The position numbers and the translations under genes are program-made. Shown here one piece after another: positions 25,576 through 38,925 of a stretch of 64,000 nucleotides of DNA; position 1 is the stretch's first letter; each line of letters starts with the position of its first letter. The notes under the pieces are model-generated. The model ran no database searches, was not told where the DNA came from, and saw nothing but the letters and a program-made list of their open reading frames with translations. The stretch comes from Alentia gelatinosa (Eukaryota > Annelida > Polychaeta > Phyllodocida > Polynoidae): assembly GCA_950022655.1 (NCBI GenBank), contig OX465580.1, forward strand, positions 43,274,028 to 43,338,027. The letters run 5' to 3'.

Positions 25576-25979
25576 TTAAGTGCTCAAAGATATTTGGATG
25601 CCCTACATGTGCTCCGAAATAAATATCTCAGAGTGTGCTTGAAAGTGTCTTACAGGTACCTGACTCGACTTTTACATTGGATGGCAAGCATCCCATTGTT
25701 GCAAGAGAGAGGGGAACCACACCTACTGAAATATGTTTAGGAGATCTAAGAATTTAGATTGTACTGATCACCAATTACAGTACACTAGACTGTATAATGC
25801 ATTGGTTTCATCTGTACATAAACTAACTTGTAATGCGTACATGACCTCTGTATATCATAACGGCGGTACACTTTGGAATGAGCAAACCGTATTGGTGCAT
25901 AACACCCCTGCCTATAAAATGTTCAAAGCTCTAATGAAGGACATACTGGTGGAAAAGACAACTGGACTATAGGATATGT

Positions 25980-26560
25980 ATTGACTAAACAAGCCTTTAT
26001 TGGGGAAGTTGGCTGATTCTCGTGACCTATAATGATGATAAACATCATCATAGACACATGATGATGCAATCAAACTCGTGAGTAGATGAACAAGTGGTTA
26101 TTTGTACTTCTTGATGACATAGTGTAATACAAATAGGCTGTTAACACATTGGATGATATTATAGCATGAAAGATGTTTTGTACTGTACACTGTATGACAT
26201 GGCCATGAAAAATAGTACAGGAGAAAGCACCAATACTCATGAGCATTCGAACTCAACCGTTATTGCAAATGCAACAAAATGAAAGAAACTACTACGAGGT
26301 GACATCGTTATAACATGGGCTTACAATTCTAGAGAATACACTGTCCATGGTTATAAGGACATTAATGAGTCATTTGACCCGTGAGCAGGCATTTTGTTTT
26401 CAAGTAACATATACACCAGCCGGTTGACCCGTGTTGAGACTGTGACCACCACAAGGCCACCCACCATTCCTGGCTATGTACATAGTATACAATACCTATA
26501 TACAGGTGATACTATGGCATAGAAAACTGTTATAACCGCACAGACATCCCTCTGTTCCCA
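25980..26560. other. No supported feature
   Basis: Short AT-rich spacer between two LINE remnants. It contains small ATGATG/CATCAT palindromes (26024-26070), probably the 3' tail of the preceding LINE. Confidence 0.35.
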
Positions 26561-26569
26561 GAAAAACTG

Positions 26570-28086
26570 TCCATTAACGCGGGGTGCCCATTAGGCGGGG
26601 TTCTGTTGTATATAGATTATCTAGAAAAAAACTGTAAGTATGAATTTGAACAACGTTTATATGCATCTTTACACCTCTGCCTAAAGAAGGAAATTTAACT
26701 GAGTATGGAAATTGGAGACTTTCGGTACTCCCCTTTATATCTAAAGTATTTGAAAAATACTGCATATGTATATGTAATGCAATTCTGTGAAAATAATGAA
26801 TTATTGCAGATGTCCAATTTGGTTTTTGACCTGGAAGGTCAACTGCGCAAGCCATTTTTGTTCTGACCAATGACATTATTTCTTTACTGGACAACAAGAA
26901 AACAATCTGTGTCATATATATATAAACCTGAGAAAGGCATTTGATAGCGTAAACCACAAGATCTTAATAAATAAATAAATTAAAATGAGCTTTGGAAAAA
27001 TATCTTGATTAGCTATTTATCAAATAGAAGCCACTGTACAAGAGTAGATGGAATGCCATCAAATTCCGTAAATGTCATTTCTTGTGTTCCCCAAGGCTTT
27101 ATATTAGGCCCACTTTTGTTTTTAATTCTCATTAATGATTTAGAAAAAACTATCAAACGTAGTAAGATAATCATGTATGCCAATGATATTGTACTAACAA
27201 TATCATCGGCATATCACAAGAGGAAATAATAAGAGACTCATTGGAGGATGGTATTTATCGGTTAGACATATGGCTTAAAAAGAACAAATTAACAGTAAAT
27301 TATAAAAAGTCCAAAAACAATGTGGTTCAGTAATAAAAGAGGAATAGATAAAAGGAAGACGATGAATATGGGGAAAATACAAATTATTGTCAGTAGAAAC
27401 GTATAGATACCTGGGAGTATTGCTGGATTGTACGATGAACTCATAAGCGCAATTTGAAAAAAAAGTAAAGGAATTCAAATTCAAATTGTTTAAATTAAGG
27501 AAAATTAGTGGTATTTTACCAGAAATGGCTAGATTGAAATGGCTAGACTGAATAACCTGCAGATACTCATGAATAAGGCTCCACTAGTTGTAGTGGGTAA
27601 AACAAAGGCGAATGAGTTTAATACAGAAGAATTGCAGAGCTATTGTAAAATAAGGCCATTGGAATAAAGGAGAAACTGTCACTTACTATCGATAGTAAAA
27701 TGGTGGAGTACAATGGAAAAAAAATTGTGAGGAAAAGAAAACCAAAGGAACAAGGAGTTCTGAAAAGATATGTATTAGGCAAAAAAAAAACGAAAACTGA
27801 AAAGTTAAAAAAAAACAGCTATCTATATTGGTTGAAAATTATGGGAAAAACTACCATTAAACAATTCAACAACAACTTTAAAATGCATGTAAAGGAATAT
27901 ATGATGAAATGAATATTATCTTATATTGTATTCCCGCTTGTATCGGTTATGTTGTATCAATGTTCACTATGTCTCACTCTGTATATATATGCACGAATGT
28001 TCCTATGTCGTATAGAAGATCATATCAACAGATATGAGAACATATGCTATTTGCATTGTTAATAAACACATCTTGATAAAAAAAAA
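26570..28086 (+). pseudogene. Second LINE remnant with reverse transcriptase motifs and poly(A) tail
   Basis: The readings LPFISKVFEKYC, VQFGF*PGRSTAQAIF and a decayed KAFDSVNHKIL precede ISCVPQGFILGPLLFLILIN and IIMYANDIVLTI. Here the YADD centre is changed to YAND. Later parts include YRLDIWLKKNKLTVN and a Lys-rich tail ending KMHVKEYMMK. AATAAA at 28061 is followed by an A-run at 28078-28086. Many stops and frame changes are present. The family differs from the neighbouring LINE. Confidence 0.78.
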
Positions 28087-30400
28087 GAGCAGAAACCTGA
28101 GTGGTACCAAACAACCTAAGGCACTGTTCTATGATTTTTATTGAAGAGCAACAAACATGGCGATGGCCTGGCCTTGCTACTGGTCTTGTCATGGGCAACT
28201 CACGGAGCTGCAGAATGCTACATAAATGTTGAACACTCTGAGAGACAACAATGATTGCTTTGTTATGTGTTTCCCAGGTGCCACTATAGGACAATTAATG
28301 AATATGTCTGTTAGAGAGTTAAGGCATGCCTTATATTCTGATCACCACATTGCACTGCGGTACGTTGTCGAAGGTACAAATAATATTACTGAAAAGATTT
28401 AATGTCCACTTAGCATACACATAAAACCTGGTAGTGTGAGTACAAGGACATGAATGACATGTACACAGAAATCTTTTAGCAGTTAAGGCTATGGATCCGC
28501 AATGTTCTGTTCGGGTCGGTTTCCTCAATCAATTTCATTATTTGATTATTCCCGCCGATTCTACCACGATGGGTTGCTCTTTCACTAGAGGTGCATGAAT
28601 CAACATACATCGAGACTTCCACATATAAGTACAGCTCTATGCACAAATCCTTCCTACCAGAGACGCATATCGCAGTTAGTGACCAGCCGCAAAAGCCATA
28701 CTCAGAGCTATGTCACCCAACTCAGATAAGTGTCAATCACATTGACATTCTGCCTTATAACGTCAACTAAACTCCCAAATGGAGAGTCCCCTACCAGTAG
28801 GGCTGCTATACTTCATGGTTCAAAGTATGAATAACTACTAAATCGAGAATGTGACCTCACTATTTATGCTTACCACAGTTCCAGTGTAATGCATATGGAG
28901 TTAATGCTAGGTTTACATCATCACCCCGACAGTCCAGAGAGTGATTTTTGCACAAATCGTAAGTTGGTGCGGAACTTTTATTACTTTTTTTTATGTTTTT
29001 TCTCTGATTGGCCTAAAATAGGCCATCAACTTAAGGTGCACTGCATTGAGTTGAGGCTACCATAGTTTGACGTGGTCTTGTTGGGGTCTGGTTGGCATGC
29101 CGCCGTGGTTCCACAGTGCATCGACTTACGTACGAAGTACGACAGGTTGCCGATGAGTTCACATCGATGTAAGGTCACTTACGTCGGTCACGACTCTGGA
29201 TCCATTCACTTACAATTACTTATGACGCATAGGTTGAGTTAAGGCGACTTAAGGTAAGTTACAGCTGACCAGGGTCCCTTCCCCCTTTTTGTGCCCGACA
29301 ACTCCATGGAAGCTCATGTATAAAAGTGTGCTCTGTGAGGCTTAACTCAGAATAGTGTGAAGTGCCGCAGTCTTGGATCATGACATTGCAGTTCCCCAAG
29401 CAAGGCATCACATAAACAGGCGCAAAGTTTGGTTACAAGCTTGGTTGTGCGATTCCGGAAAATACCTGAAATGACATTAACAGTACAGAGGATTGGATAG
29501 TAGGACTGCCACCTTTGTCTCATCTTCTCCCAGATGAAGGTGGCGCGGACATGGGGTACTTCTTGCTCTGTGGTGATGATTTCTGGAACAGTGTGATAAA
29601 GCCGCTGGGGTTAAGGGCCTTGCCAAAGGTGAAGTGTATTTACAACTCACGCTGATACTATGTACAGTTCCAGTGCTTCCGGTATTTTCCACAACCTTTG
29701 TTGTATTATGTTGCAGGGGATGCATGTCAACAAGGGCATCCATGAAGATGATGGTGACAATCAATACCTTATTGTAGTCAATATTTATATGAGAATTACT
29801 GCTTTATAATTTTCACTTGTTTGTGTGCCGTTTTTATCTATGATTTACATTAATCCAGCCTTTTTGGTAGTGTGCTCATGTGTCCATGCTTTCTATTGAA
29901 AACAGTCTTCGGGTACTTCCTATGACCTGCTCTGAATATACACCACTATTTTCAAATAAATTAAAGCTCAACTACTTGATGTTTCTGCTCCTTTATTTAT
30001 GTAGATGTTACTCACACTATATGTTACTTGCATTATTCCAGTCTCTAATTAAAATGTTAAATTCCAAGTTAATCCAAGATAAGTATCTAGGTACTACTTT
30101 TAGAGTTGGGGTAATGTTTATTTTATATGCTAACATCTATGATGAAAAACTATAAGATTGGACTTTAGTTTAGAAATTTATTAGCATGAACAATAAACAT
30201 TATGAACACTGTGTACAAAAATGAGACTCAAATTCATAACGGTTTCACAAGGCAATAAGGCAACAAAGCAACAAAGACATATAATTTCAATATCATAGTT
30301 CGGCAGTCAATAACATTTGGCAGACAAAATATATATGTGCTGATTTCTCAGGACATAGTACCAATCCAAAGAGCGATGCTACTAAGAGACTATATAGTGA
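28087..30400. other. No supported gene
   Basis: This holds AT-rich DNA, short open frames and a few homopurine/homopyrimidine runs. The stretch 29470-29770 is somewhat more GC-rich with a 95-codon minus-strand open frame, but no motif is recognised. Confidence 0.4.
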
Positions 30401-32480
30401 AGTGGCTTAACATCGAGCCGTGATCTACAAAGACAAGTACAAGAAGAAGAATCAGCAGAAAAAAGACAATCCCCGCAAACAAAAACAACAGTGTCTGACA
30501 GCCTCGAGGGAGTTTTTGAACACTACCAACAAACAACCACGAAGACGAAGGATGAGGAGGCAACCACCACTCGACTTCCAACTGCAGCCTGAGAAAACTA
30601 TGTGCCACAACAGATGGTCCACGTTGATGTACATGGACAAAGAGAGAACCAACAGCGACTCCTGCGAAAATAAAGACGTAACCAGCTCCTTTCTCATTAA
30701 TAAAGGTTTGATTTGTTCTCCCTAGTCAGAGTCATCTTTTACAAGTAAAACCCTACAGAACCCAAACAGACCTTCCGACCCGATCTCATCTCACACATGC
30801 ATTCATTCTAAGACCTGCAGCCCCATCCCTGAAAGTATCGTTGTCAATCTATCTGACCGAGTTTTAACACCATCAGAAACTTCCATCCTAGGTTTAAACT
30901 TCGGTCCCACACAGGTAACTCAAGGGGAAGGGGACCTCAAAATAGAACTAGACCACTTTCATCGAAAACTTTATAGGATAAGACAATTTTTCGAATTGAA
31001 CGACCAAAAACCACAACCGGAAGAAATCAGCTATTTTCGACCTCTCTCGACTACAACAGACGACAACTCAACCAAGGGTACTTTAACACTGTTTGATGAC
31101 GAGACCCTTAACCGAAAAACTATGTGGAGAATCCACCTGGAAACCACCAAGTAGATCCCAAAACCTGGAGGGCTTTATAGCCCTTAATGAGATACAACTA
31201 CAAGGACGAAAGAACGATAGACGGAAGAGATACAACATGACGAAGGAACAAAAAACAGCACTAAAAGACTTGGCCAAGGACAAATCTATCACCATCAAAC
31301 CAGCAGACAAAGGCGGAGCGATGGTCATCTAGGACACCCACGACTATATCAAGGATGCAGAAAAACAACTGAAGGACGAGAAAGTGTATATGGAAACACC
31401 CAAGGACATGACAGAGGAAATCAACAGAAAACTAGAAAGCAGACTAGAAGAAATGGTTGGTCACGGGGAACTCAGCCACACTATGGCAGGAGCCCTCAAG
31501 ACGATGAAACCCAGAGCACCACATATCTACTTCCTTCCGAAGATCCATAAGCCACAATGACCACCGCCGGGCAGACTGTTAGTTTCGGCCAACAATTGTG
31601 CCACCGAGAAAATCTCTACCTTCGTAGACAACTGGTACCAAAAATAGAGTCATATTTCAAGGACACAACAACTTTATCCACAAACAAGAGGCCCTGGGGG
31701 AACTAAAGGAAGATACGATAATGGCAATGCTGGATGTGAGCTCACTATATACCAACATACCTAACGAAGGCATCGAAGCGATAAGAAAAAAACTGGACTC
31801 GACACGAAGTAAACGACTCAATCCAAGCAACGACTCAATAGTGCATCTGTGGAGTCTAGTGTTGAAAAATAACAACATCCAATTCAACGGGACACATTAC
31901 AAACAACTCACAGTACACAGCGATGGGAACAAAGCTGGCCCCTTCCTACACTAACCTATTCATGGAAGGTTTAGAAACAAACCTCCGTGCTAACGGGGAT
32001 AAAAACCAAGAATCTGGTTGCGATACATCAACAGCATTTTTCTGGTTTGGGAGCATGGAGAAGAGAATTTCAAAACATGGCTAGAAGATCTCAACAACTC
32101 ACATCACTCCATCAAGTTCACTGCAGAATATTCGACAATGAATATTCCTTTCTTGGACACACAGGTGAAGATCGACGAGAAGACTAGACGTGTATATATA
32201 CAGACCTATACACAAAGCCGACCGACGCCTCAATTCTCAATTCCTATGACTAAGAAAAATTTACAAAAGGGATGTGGACTACAAAAAACACTGCAAACAA
32301 AAGAAGACATATTTCAAGACCAAGGGATACCCACCTGACCTTATCAAGGAATACAAAAAGCGGGTGGATACACAAGACCGAGGCAACCTTCTAGGCAAAA
32401 AGAAGACTCACGAAAAAGAAGGATGACGACCAGGTGGTCCTGGTAACCACCTACTACTCGAACCACAACACCCTAGGTAG
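30400..32480 (+). pseudogene. Penelope-like retroelement (PLE) remnant
   Basis: Pieces in order are an upstream Gln/Lys/Arg-rich stretch, LKDLAKDKSITIKPADKGGA (the PLE DKG motif, about 31261-31330), HIYFLPKIHKP, AMLDVSSLYTNIPNEGIEAI, IRYINSIFLVWEHGEENF and NIPFLDTQVKI, ending at VTTYYSNHNTLG near 32480. This order is diagnostic of the Penelope-like reverse transcriptase. Frameshifts and stops separate the pieces. The YIDDIF catalytic centre has become YINSIF, so it is inactive. The GIY-YIG endonuclease is not seen. Confidence 0.85.
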
Positions 32481-33400
32481 TGGGGCAGATATAGCATATG
32501 ATTGTGCATTTAATGAAACAAGCATGAGTTTTGGTACATGGTTAGGGGAGCCCATAAGGAAAATTTCTAGATGCGTGGGCATTGCAGATAAGTCCCAGGA
32601 GCCGGGTGGCGGCCATTTTGAAAATCGACCATCACAGAGCACTACGACACTTTCAGAATGGTTATTACCAAATGTGTACAAGAGGAACATAAAGAAATGG
32701 AATCATTGATTTATCAATGTTTTTACCATATACCAACATGTGGGGAGTGGCCAGCTTGGATTTTCTGCCGAAATTTCCATAAATCTGGAAATTCTCCATG
32801 TAGGACTCTAATCACAAACACACAAATGACAGAAGACTTATAAAATGATATTTCATGTGTTTTGGAAGGTTAAACCTCCTCAAGAAACATTATTAGCTCC
32901 TTCTAATTAGAAAAGAATAACGGAAAATTTATTGAAAAAGAGTGTTGATAGTCATAATGGCATTTGATTTGTTCCTATTTCATACAAACATATAATATCT
33001 AAGACAAGTTTGAGGTGAGCTGGCCTGTGGATAGTGAGATCCAGGGTTCAAGGCTGTCATGCCACTGTGTTTCCCACTTGTCTGTCATCCTAATTTCATA
33101 GAGCTGATCTTGCATTATATCAACCTGACACTTGCTGGGTTTTGGAGACATGACGATGGGCCGGCAGTCGGCAGGGCCAGCTGTTGCGTCTTATATATTT
33201 GCAAGATCCACCAAGCAGATCATCACCACCAATGTACAATTTGGGCCAACAACTGTCGCTGACAACCACAATGCCACCACAATGTCATCGGTCGGGGCTG
33301 GTGCCTGTTTGGTGGATCAGCCGCTTGAATTGTTAAGGAAATTGAGAAATGATATAAGACGAAGAATTCGAAAGATGAATGGAAAATGGTCATAGGCACT
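32481..33400. other. No supported gene
   Basis: Between the PLE and the gypsy fragment. It has two overlapping short plus-strand frames at 33059-33395, possibly decayed gag or unrelated, and no recognisable motif. Confidence 0.35.
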
Positions 33401-33429
33401 CTCTTGGCATAGATCCTGGGCCTTACTTC

Positions 33430-36400
33430 CTGCCTTGCTTTTATCTCTGCACTGACCTGCCTGTTTGGGGCAGTCCTCGTACTCTAATCATGACATTGAC
33501 GTTTCAGGTCGAACCGAGCTGAAATGTAAGGTAAAGGCTAAAAATTCATGTGTGTTGGAATTCTATGTGACAAATTTCAACAATGTTCCTGTACTTGGTT
33601 TGCCTGCTTATCAGAAACTCAATCTGTTCAGAAAAATTCACAGTGTTAAGACCGTCACATCTGATAAGTCCGATAAAATTTCTGGTATGTCCAAAGACAA
33701 TGTCTATGTAGAGTACAAAGATGTGTTTGATGGTCTTGGTGAGATGCCTGGTGAGTATCGCGTAGTCATTGACAAATCTGTACCTCCAGTGATACATGCC
33801 CCGTGTAAAGTTCCTTATGCCATTCACTCCAAATTACAAACAAAACTTGGTGACATGGTTGAGAGAGGCATCACTCCATCAAGTTCGCATTGATGAGCCT
33901 ACTGACTGGGTTAGTAGCTTGGTGGTGCCATTAGTGTTGTATTTTTTTGTGTCACCAAACTTGTCTCTGTCTGGTTGTTTGGAAAAAAATTTCAACTAAC
34001 TGTTCAGAACTTATGTTATATTCCAAATTATTTCTTAAAAAATTCACTTACCATAGACTAAATCTACACAAACTAGGCACTATGAAAAGTGTGATGCTGC
34101 AAGGTGTCGAATCTTTTTACAAAAATCAACAAAAACCCACACTCTGAACTCACCTTGTACACCGTCAGTAAACACAGCTCTGTCTAGAGCCCCAACTGAC
34201 CCCAAGGTGCAAGCAGGTCATGACCCAGAAACGCGGGAGATTTAGACCAATCACAGGCCGACTAACACGCATGTTAGCGGTCGACCAACCAGAAACGAGC
34301 TCTCAGGACTAGATGGAGAGGCCAACACAGCGGCTCCACCTCGATCCTCTCTATGTGGTCGTAGCAGTGGTATGTGAAGGAAAATACTATCGCCTTGTGA
34401 ACCGATTTAGTAGCTTGGTGGTGGTTGAGAAAAAAAATGGCAACCTGCGAGTTTGCTTGGATACACATGATCTCAACAAGGAAATTAAGCGCCAGCATCA
34501 CCCGACACCCACACCGGAGGACATAGCCGCTAAACTACATGGAAAACGGGTGTTTTCCATCATCGACCAGAAAGATGGTTACTGGTAAATACGACTCGAT
34601 GACGAAAGTTCCATGCTCTGCACTTTCAACACCCCATTTGGATGACACTGTTTCCTCTGAATGCCTTTTGGCCTAAGTTCCGCAGCTGAAGTGTTCCATA
34701 AGAAGAATGAGCAGCTGTTTGGCGATATACCAAATTGCTTCTGTATCACTGATGAAATGCTCATTGCAGTTGAAGATGAGGTCGAACATAATGAAATCAT
34801 GAAGAAAGTGCTCAAACGTGGACGCCAGCATGGCGTTAAGTTCAATTTCCAAAAGCTCCAGTAGAAAGTTCCGGAAGTCAAATACATGGGGAACATAATT
34901 ACAGCCGATGGTCTAAGTCCAGATCCAAAGAAAGTTGAGGCCATCAATAACTTCCCGCAACCAGAGTCGAAGGAAGAACTGCAGCGCTTCATCGGCATGG
35001 TGAAGTATCTCGGACAGTTTGTGCCAAATCTGTCAACCAGGTCTGCACCATTGAGACAACTACTTATGAACATTGTGGAATTCCAGTGGAATCCAGAGCA
35101 GCAGCAGGCTTTTGACAAGATTAAGTCTGCCCTAGTGTCTGCACCGATCCTCAAGTTCTATGACCCAAAGAAACCATTGGTCATCCAGTGTGATGCATCA
35201 AAAGATGGTCTGGGAGCGTGCCTGTTGCAGGATGAGTGTCCAATCGCCTATGCATCACGTTCCATGATACCTGCCAAGAGCAGGTATGCTCTAATAGAGA
35301 AAGAACTAATGGCCATTGTATTCTCTGCAAAAAAGTTCAAACAATACATTTATGGTAGGCAAGTCACATTTCACTCAGATCACAAGTGACTAGAGAGTAT
35401 CATGCTCAAGAACATCGCAAAAGTCTCACAGCGTCTTCAACGCATGCTAATGAGGCTTCAGAGGTATGATTTTGATGTCAAATTCCGTAGAGGCAAGGAC
35501 ATGCATGTGGTCGATGCCCTGTCACAAGCATACCTTGATGCTGATGATGAAGATAAGACACTTCATGAAGACATGGATGTCATGATCCATGCCCTTGTTA
35601 GAGACATCCCATTCTCTGAGGCAAGCAACTCCTAGACTGCATCCGAGATGACAGCACCCTACAAGAGTTGTTGCATATGATTCGATACGGCTGGCCTGAT
35701 TCAAAGAAGACCACACCTGCAGCTCTTAAGCCATACTGGGACCACAAAGACTCCACCTTTGAAGCTGAAGGTCTCTTGTTTGTAGACAACTGTGTCCTCA
35801 TTCCAGATTCCATGAGAGACGACCTGCTAAGTCTACTCTATCAAAGCCACCTTGGCATTGAGAAGACCTGCCTGAGAGCAAGAGATGTGCTGTTTTGGCC
35901 TGGCATGTCCCACGACATCGAGACAAGGAGAAGTTGATGCCACACGAAATCCCTGTGCGCGCATGGCAAAAAGTTGGTGTCGATGTCTTCAAGTTCAAAG
36001 GAAATGAATATTTGTGCATAGTGGACTACTACTCTAAGTTCCCATTCACCAGACTCCTCCACAGTAAGACAGCAAAAGGCATATGCCCTACTTGAGTATC
36101 GCAATACACCAATCAAAGGCATGACTTATTCGCCTGCTCAGTTGTTATACAGCAGAAGACTCTGATCCAAGATCCCAGTGCATGATAGCAAGCTACAGCC
36201 AAAGATTCCAACAGATGCTCGTGTGCAGCTGTTGAAGTGACAGAAAGAGATGACTGAAGTCTATAACAAACATGCTAGAAATCTACCAGCAATCTGTGAT
36301 GACAAGATGGTCCGTGTCCGTGAAGATGGTAGTTGGAATCCGGCTGAAGTAATTAGACAGCATGACACACCTCGGTCATTCCTGCTCAAGAATAATAAAG

Positions 36401-36470
36401 GAAACATCAACATGCTCAACTGCCTTGACATAAAAAAGGTCAAACAGCAGCCTGCACCAAATATTCCAAG
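33430..36470 (+). pseudogene. Ty3/gypsy-type LTR retrotransposon pol remnant
   Basis: The order of domains is that of Ty3/gypsy pol. The end of the protease/linker (VPVLGLPAYQKLNLFRKI) comes first. Reverse transcriptase follows (DWVSSLVVVEKKNGNLRVCL, SIIDQKDGYW, MPFGLSSAAEVFHKK, then CITDEMLIAV at the YxDD site). RNase H follows (LVIQCDASKDGLGACLLQ, YALIEKELMAIVF). The integrase zinc region (HLGIEKTCLRARDVLFWPGM) and the start of the core (VGVDVFKFKGNEYLCIVDYY) come last. The integrase core is shortened, so YRNTPIKGMTYSPAQLL follows directly. Stops and one insertion break it. The 5' LTR and gag are missing. Confidence 0.88.
33928..34406 (-). mobile_element. 479-bp insertion in the gypsy pol with a 17-bp target duplication
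   Basis: TTAGTAGCTTGGTGGTG occurs at 33911-33927 and again at 34407-34423. The gypsy frame continues correctly if the stretch between them plus one copy is removed (DWVSSLVV then VEKKNG). Orientation is uncertain: minus-strand reading ends in a T/A-rich segment, as a SINE or short LINE tail would. No coding motif is present. Confidence 0.7.
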
Positions 36471-36830
36471 ATAACCAAGTCTGCCAACAGACACTGGTGC
36501 ATTGCTAGTGATGCCACCACATACCCCAACAGCTCCAGCATCACCTTCAGCACCACTTACTTCATGTGTGTTGCCATCCACGCCATGCCCCACAGCTACC
36601 GTCGCAACACACACCACCTGTTGGTACAGCCACCACTAACTCTATGGACACTGGTCCAAAGCGAACAAGGTTAGGTCACATTTTGAAACCACCGATAAAG
36701 CTCAACCTCTAGTCAGTGCATGAGACTGAAAAAACTCAAATGACTTGCATATAAAAAGCCTTGCATATATAAAAAGAATTAATAAAGGTTCATATACTCA
36801 AAGTTCATGTGTTACAAGTTTCAAAAACTC

Positions 36831-36875
36831 AGAAAGGGAGATGTAGTAGCAGATATGTGTGTTGCCGCCTAGTGG
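36831..36875 (+). other. Polypurine tract and start of a 3' LTR
   Basis: AGAAAGGGAG directly before TGTAGTAGCAG is the expected polypurine tract plus 5'-TG LTR edge of the gypsy element. The LTR's far end could not be placed because no second LTR is in the window. Confidence 0.5.
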
Positions 36876-38925
36876 CGAATTCAAGAACTACATCGGCACT
36901 TCAGTAGTCGGCCTTCTTGAACGTTAGAGTTTTAATGATGTGACTCAGATGCAAACTTTCTCTGGTATTTCCTTGGGAGGGGTCCAATTTTTTTTATTGG
37001 GTGGGGGGGGGTACTTTTGTGATTTTTGTGAGGGAAGGTGTGGGGACTTTTTTCAGTGTTCCCAAGGGGAGGGACAATTATAGATACTTCCTTATGTGAG
37101 CCAACTTAATCTTGTCCATAGGAGGCCCAACCTTTTTTTAGAAGCATGGGGAATTTCCATTCGGGGGAGTGGGGGGGGGGGGGGGGGCAATATTCCCAAC
37201 CAGGGCGAACCTTTTTGAGTGGGGGCAATTTCGTTTTTTCTTTTCTTTTCGATCTTTATTTGCATCAATGTAGTTACATTGGTCTTCCAACAAATCTTGA
37301 TCCGGTGTTTTTGACGAACAAACGTAATTACAATATAATCCATTGCAATATAACTTCCTGTATTAAAATACGAAGATGTTAGGATATTTACAAAATGATA
37401 GTGGTGATGAATGTTGGCTCGATACATCTACCGTAAATGGGTAACAATGAGCGTTGTCTGTTACTGCTAAATGATATAGTCATTGAATTCAGGTCAGTCT
37501 TAAGCTAGTGTTATGGTAGTTTTACCATTAACTTAGTATCCTTTTAATTCTCTTTTAAAACTTTTTTTTTGGGGGGGGGGGGGGGAGTGACGATTTCTTT
37601 TTTGGGTATTCATATTTGGGATCACCTTTTTGGTAGTGGCAAGGGGTGGTGGCGAGTCAGTATTTTCATGGAAGGGAAACTTTCTTTTTCCATTTTGTTT
37701 ATTTGTTTGGGGAGATTTCTTTTCGGTGACCAATATTCTTTGTATTTCGGGTGGGGGGGGGGGGGGGTAAACCCGTTTTGGGGAGGGTTTTGCATGCCAA
37801 TTTTCCCCCCCTTCTTTTTCTTCTTTTTTCCCCGTATCTTTCCAATTTCCTTTCCTTGAGAGAATGCAATGAGATCACAACATTTCACTGGTACCCTACC
37901 ATGGTTCTGGTAAGATCTGGAGTTTCTGCTGTAACAACGGGATAGTTTTTTACCAAGATCTGGAGTTTCTATTGCACATAGAAGCACAGTGAACCAGACC
38001 TAGGCCTGGAGAGAGTGAGTATCTAATGTATGGAAAAACTCAAACCTCTACTTAGATCTCTACTTAGATGTGCTTATTCTCTTATGATATATCTCTGCCC
38101 ATGTCGTAAATAGAATTTAATACTATACAGCTCTGTGAGTTTCTGATCTCCTTACTCGCGTGAGAAAGTGAAAGTTAGACTGGCCTTAATTTGAATATTC
38201 ATGGCTGCTCCTAGCCTTTGCAGTTGAGGCTGAGGCTTTTAATGCAGCAAATACCCACCAGGTAGCGCCTCTGTAGCACTAATGTCAAACCAATTGCTGG
38301 AGCTATTGCCATGTTTTCGAATGCAGTGAGACCTGACATGATATGTGCAGGGAAATCTAAATGTTTTGAATCGAATATTTTGTATTTCTGTTGTTCGCCT
38401 AAGTGGGGAGGGGGTAAGGGGGTCAGTGTGAGGTTAGGTGGAGGAGGTATTATTTTTCAGTGTTTCCGGACAGGGCAAACATTCTTTTTGTGTTTATGTG
38501 GGGAGGGAAGACTAGATTTTTAGTATTTCCTAGGAAAGTTTTATTTCCATGGGGGAGGGGGGGGGGGGGTGAAGATGGGCATTTTTGTTTCATTTTCAGT
38601 GTGGGCCTATCCTCTCTTCTTCTTTTTGTTTGTTTGTTGGGGGGGGGGGGGGACTTAAGTACTTTGAAGTGAGGGGCTACTTTTTTTGTATTGTCTGTTG
38701 TTGTAGGGGGGGAGGGTCAGAATGTAGGCTCTTTTTTTTTTGGGGGGGGGGGGGGAGTAGAGACTTACTGTAGAATATATCCAATTGAGAGTTGGGGTAT
38801 TGTATTCAATGAGAGACAACTTCAGTACTTCTGAGGGGGGGGGGGTGATGCTCGGAACCCTTTTTCGTATTTTCTTGGGGTGCAAAACTCTTAAATAGGG
38901 GGCGATTTTCTTCTTTTTCTTGGTA

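Larger units (their letters stand above)
24700..25970 (+). pseudogene. LINE reverse transcriptase remnant, interrupted by a MITE
   Basis: Motifs in order are ITSSVPQGS (24748 on), LHTNDLSSLQNSTNL, and LILYADDTVIYG with the catalytic YADD. After the MITE at 25212-25575 come LLKYV...RSKNLDCTDHQLQYTR and TLWNEQTVLVHNTPAYKMFKALM, a typical LINE 3'-terminal region ending at the stop near 25970. Several frameshifts and stops are present. The 5' half of the element is missing. Confidence 0.8.

Noticed and set aside
29477..29764. 95-codon minus-strand frame with a His/Arg-rich middle
   Set aside because: It is weakly GC-enriched but has no motif. A transposon remnant is possible but could not be supported.
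37569..37987. Gly-rich and Pro-rich frames around G runs
   Set aside because: They are created by homopolymers and lie in a decayed repeat field.
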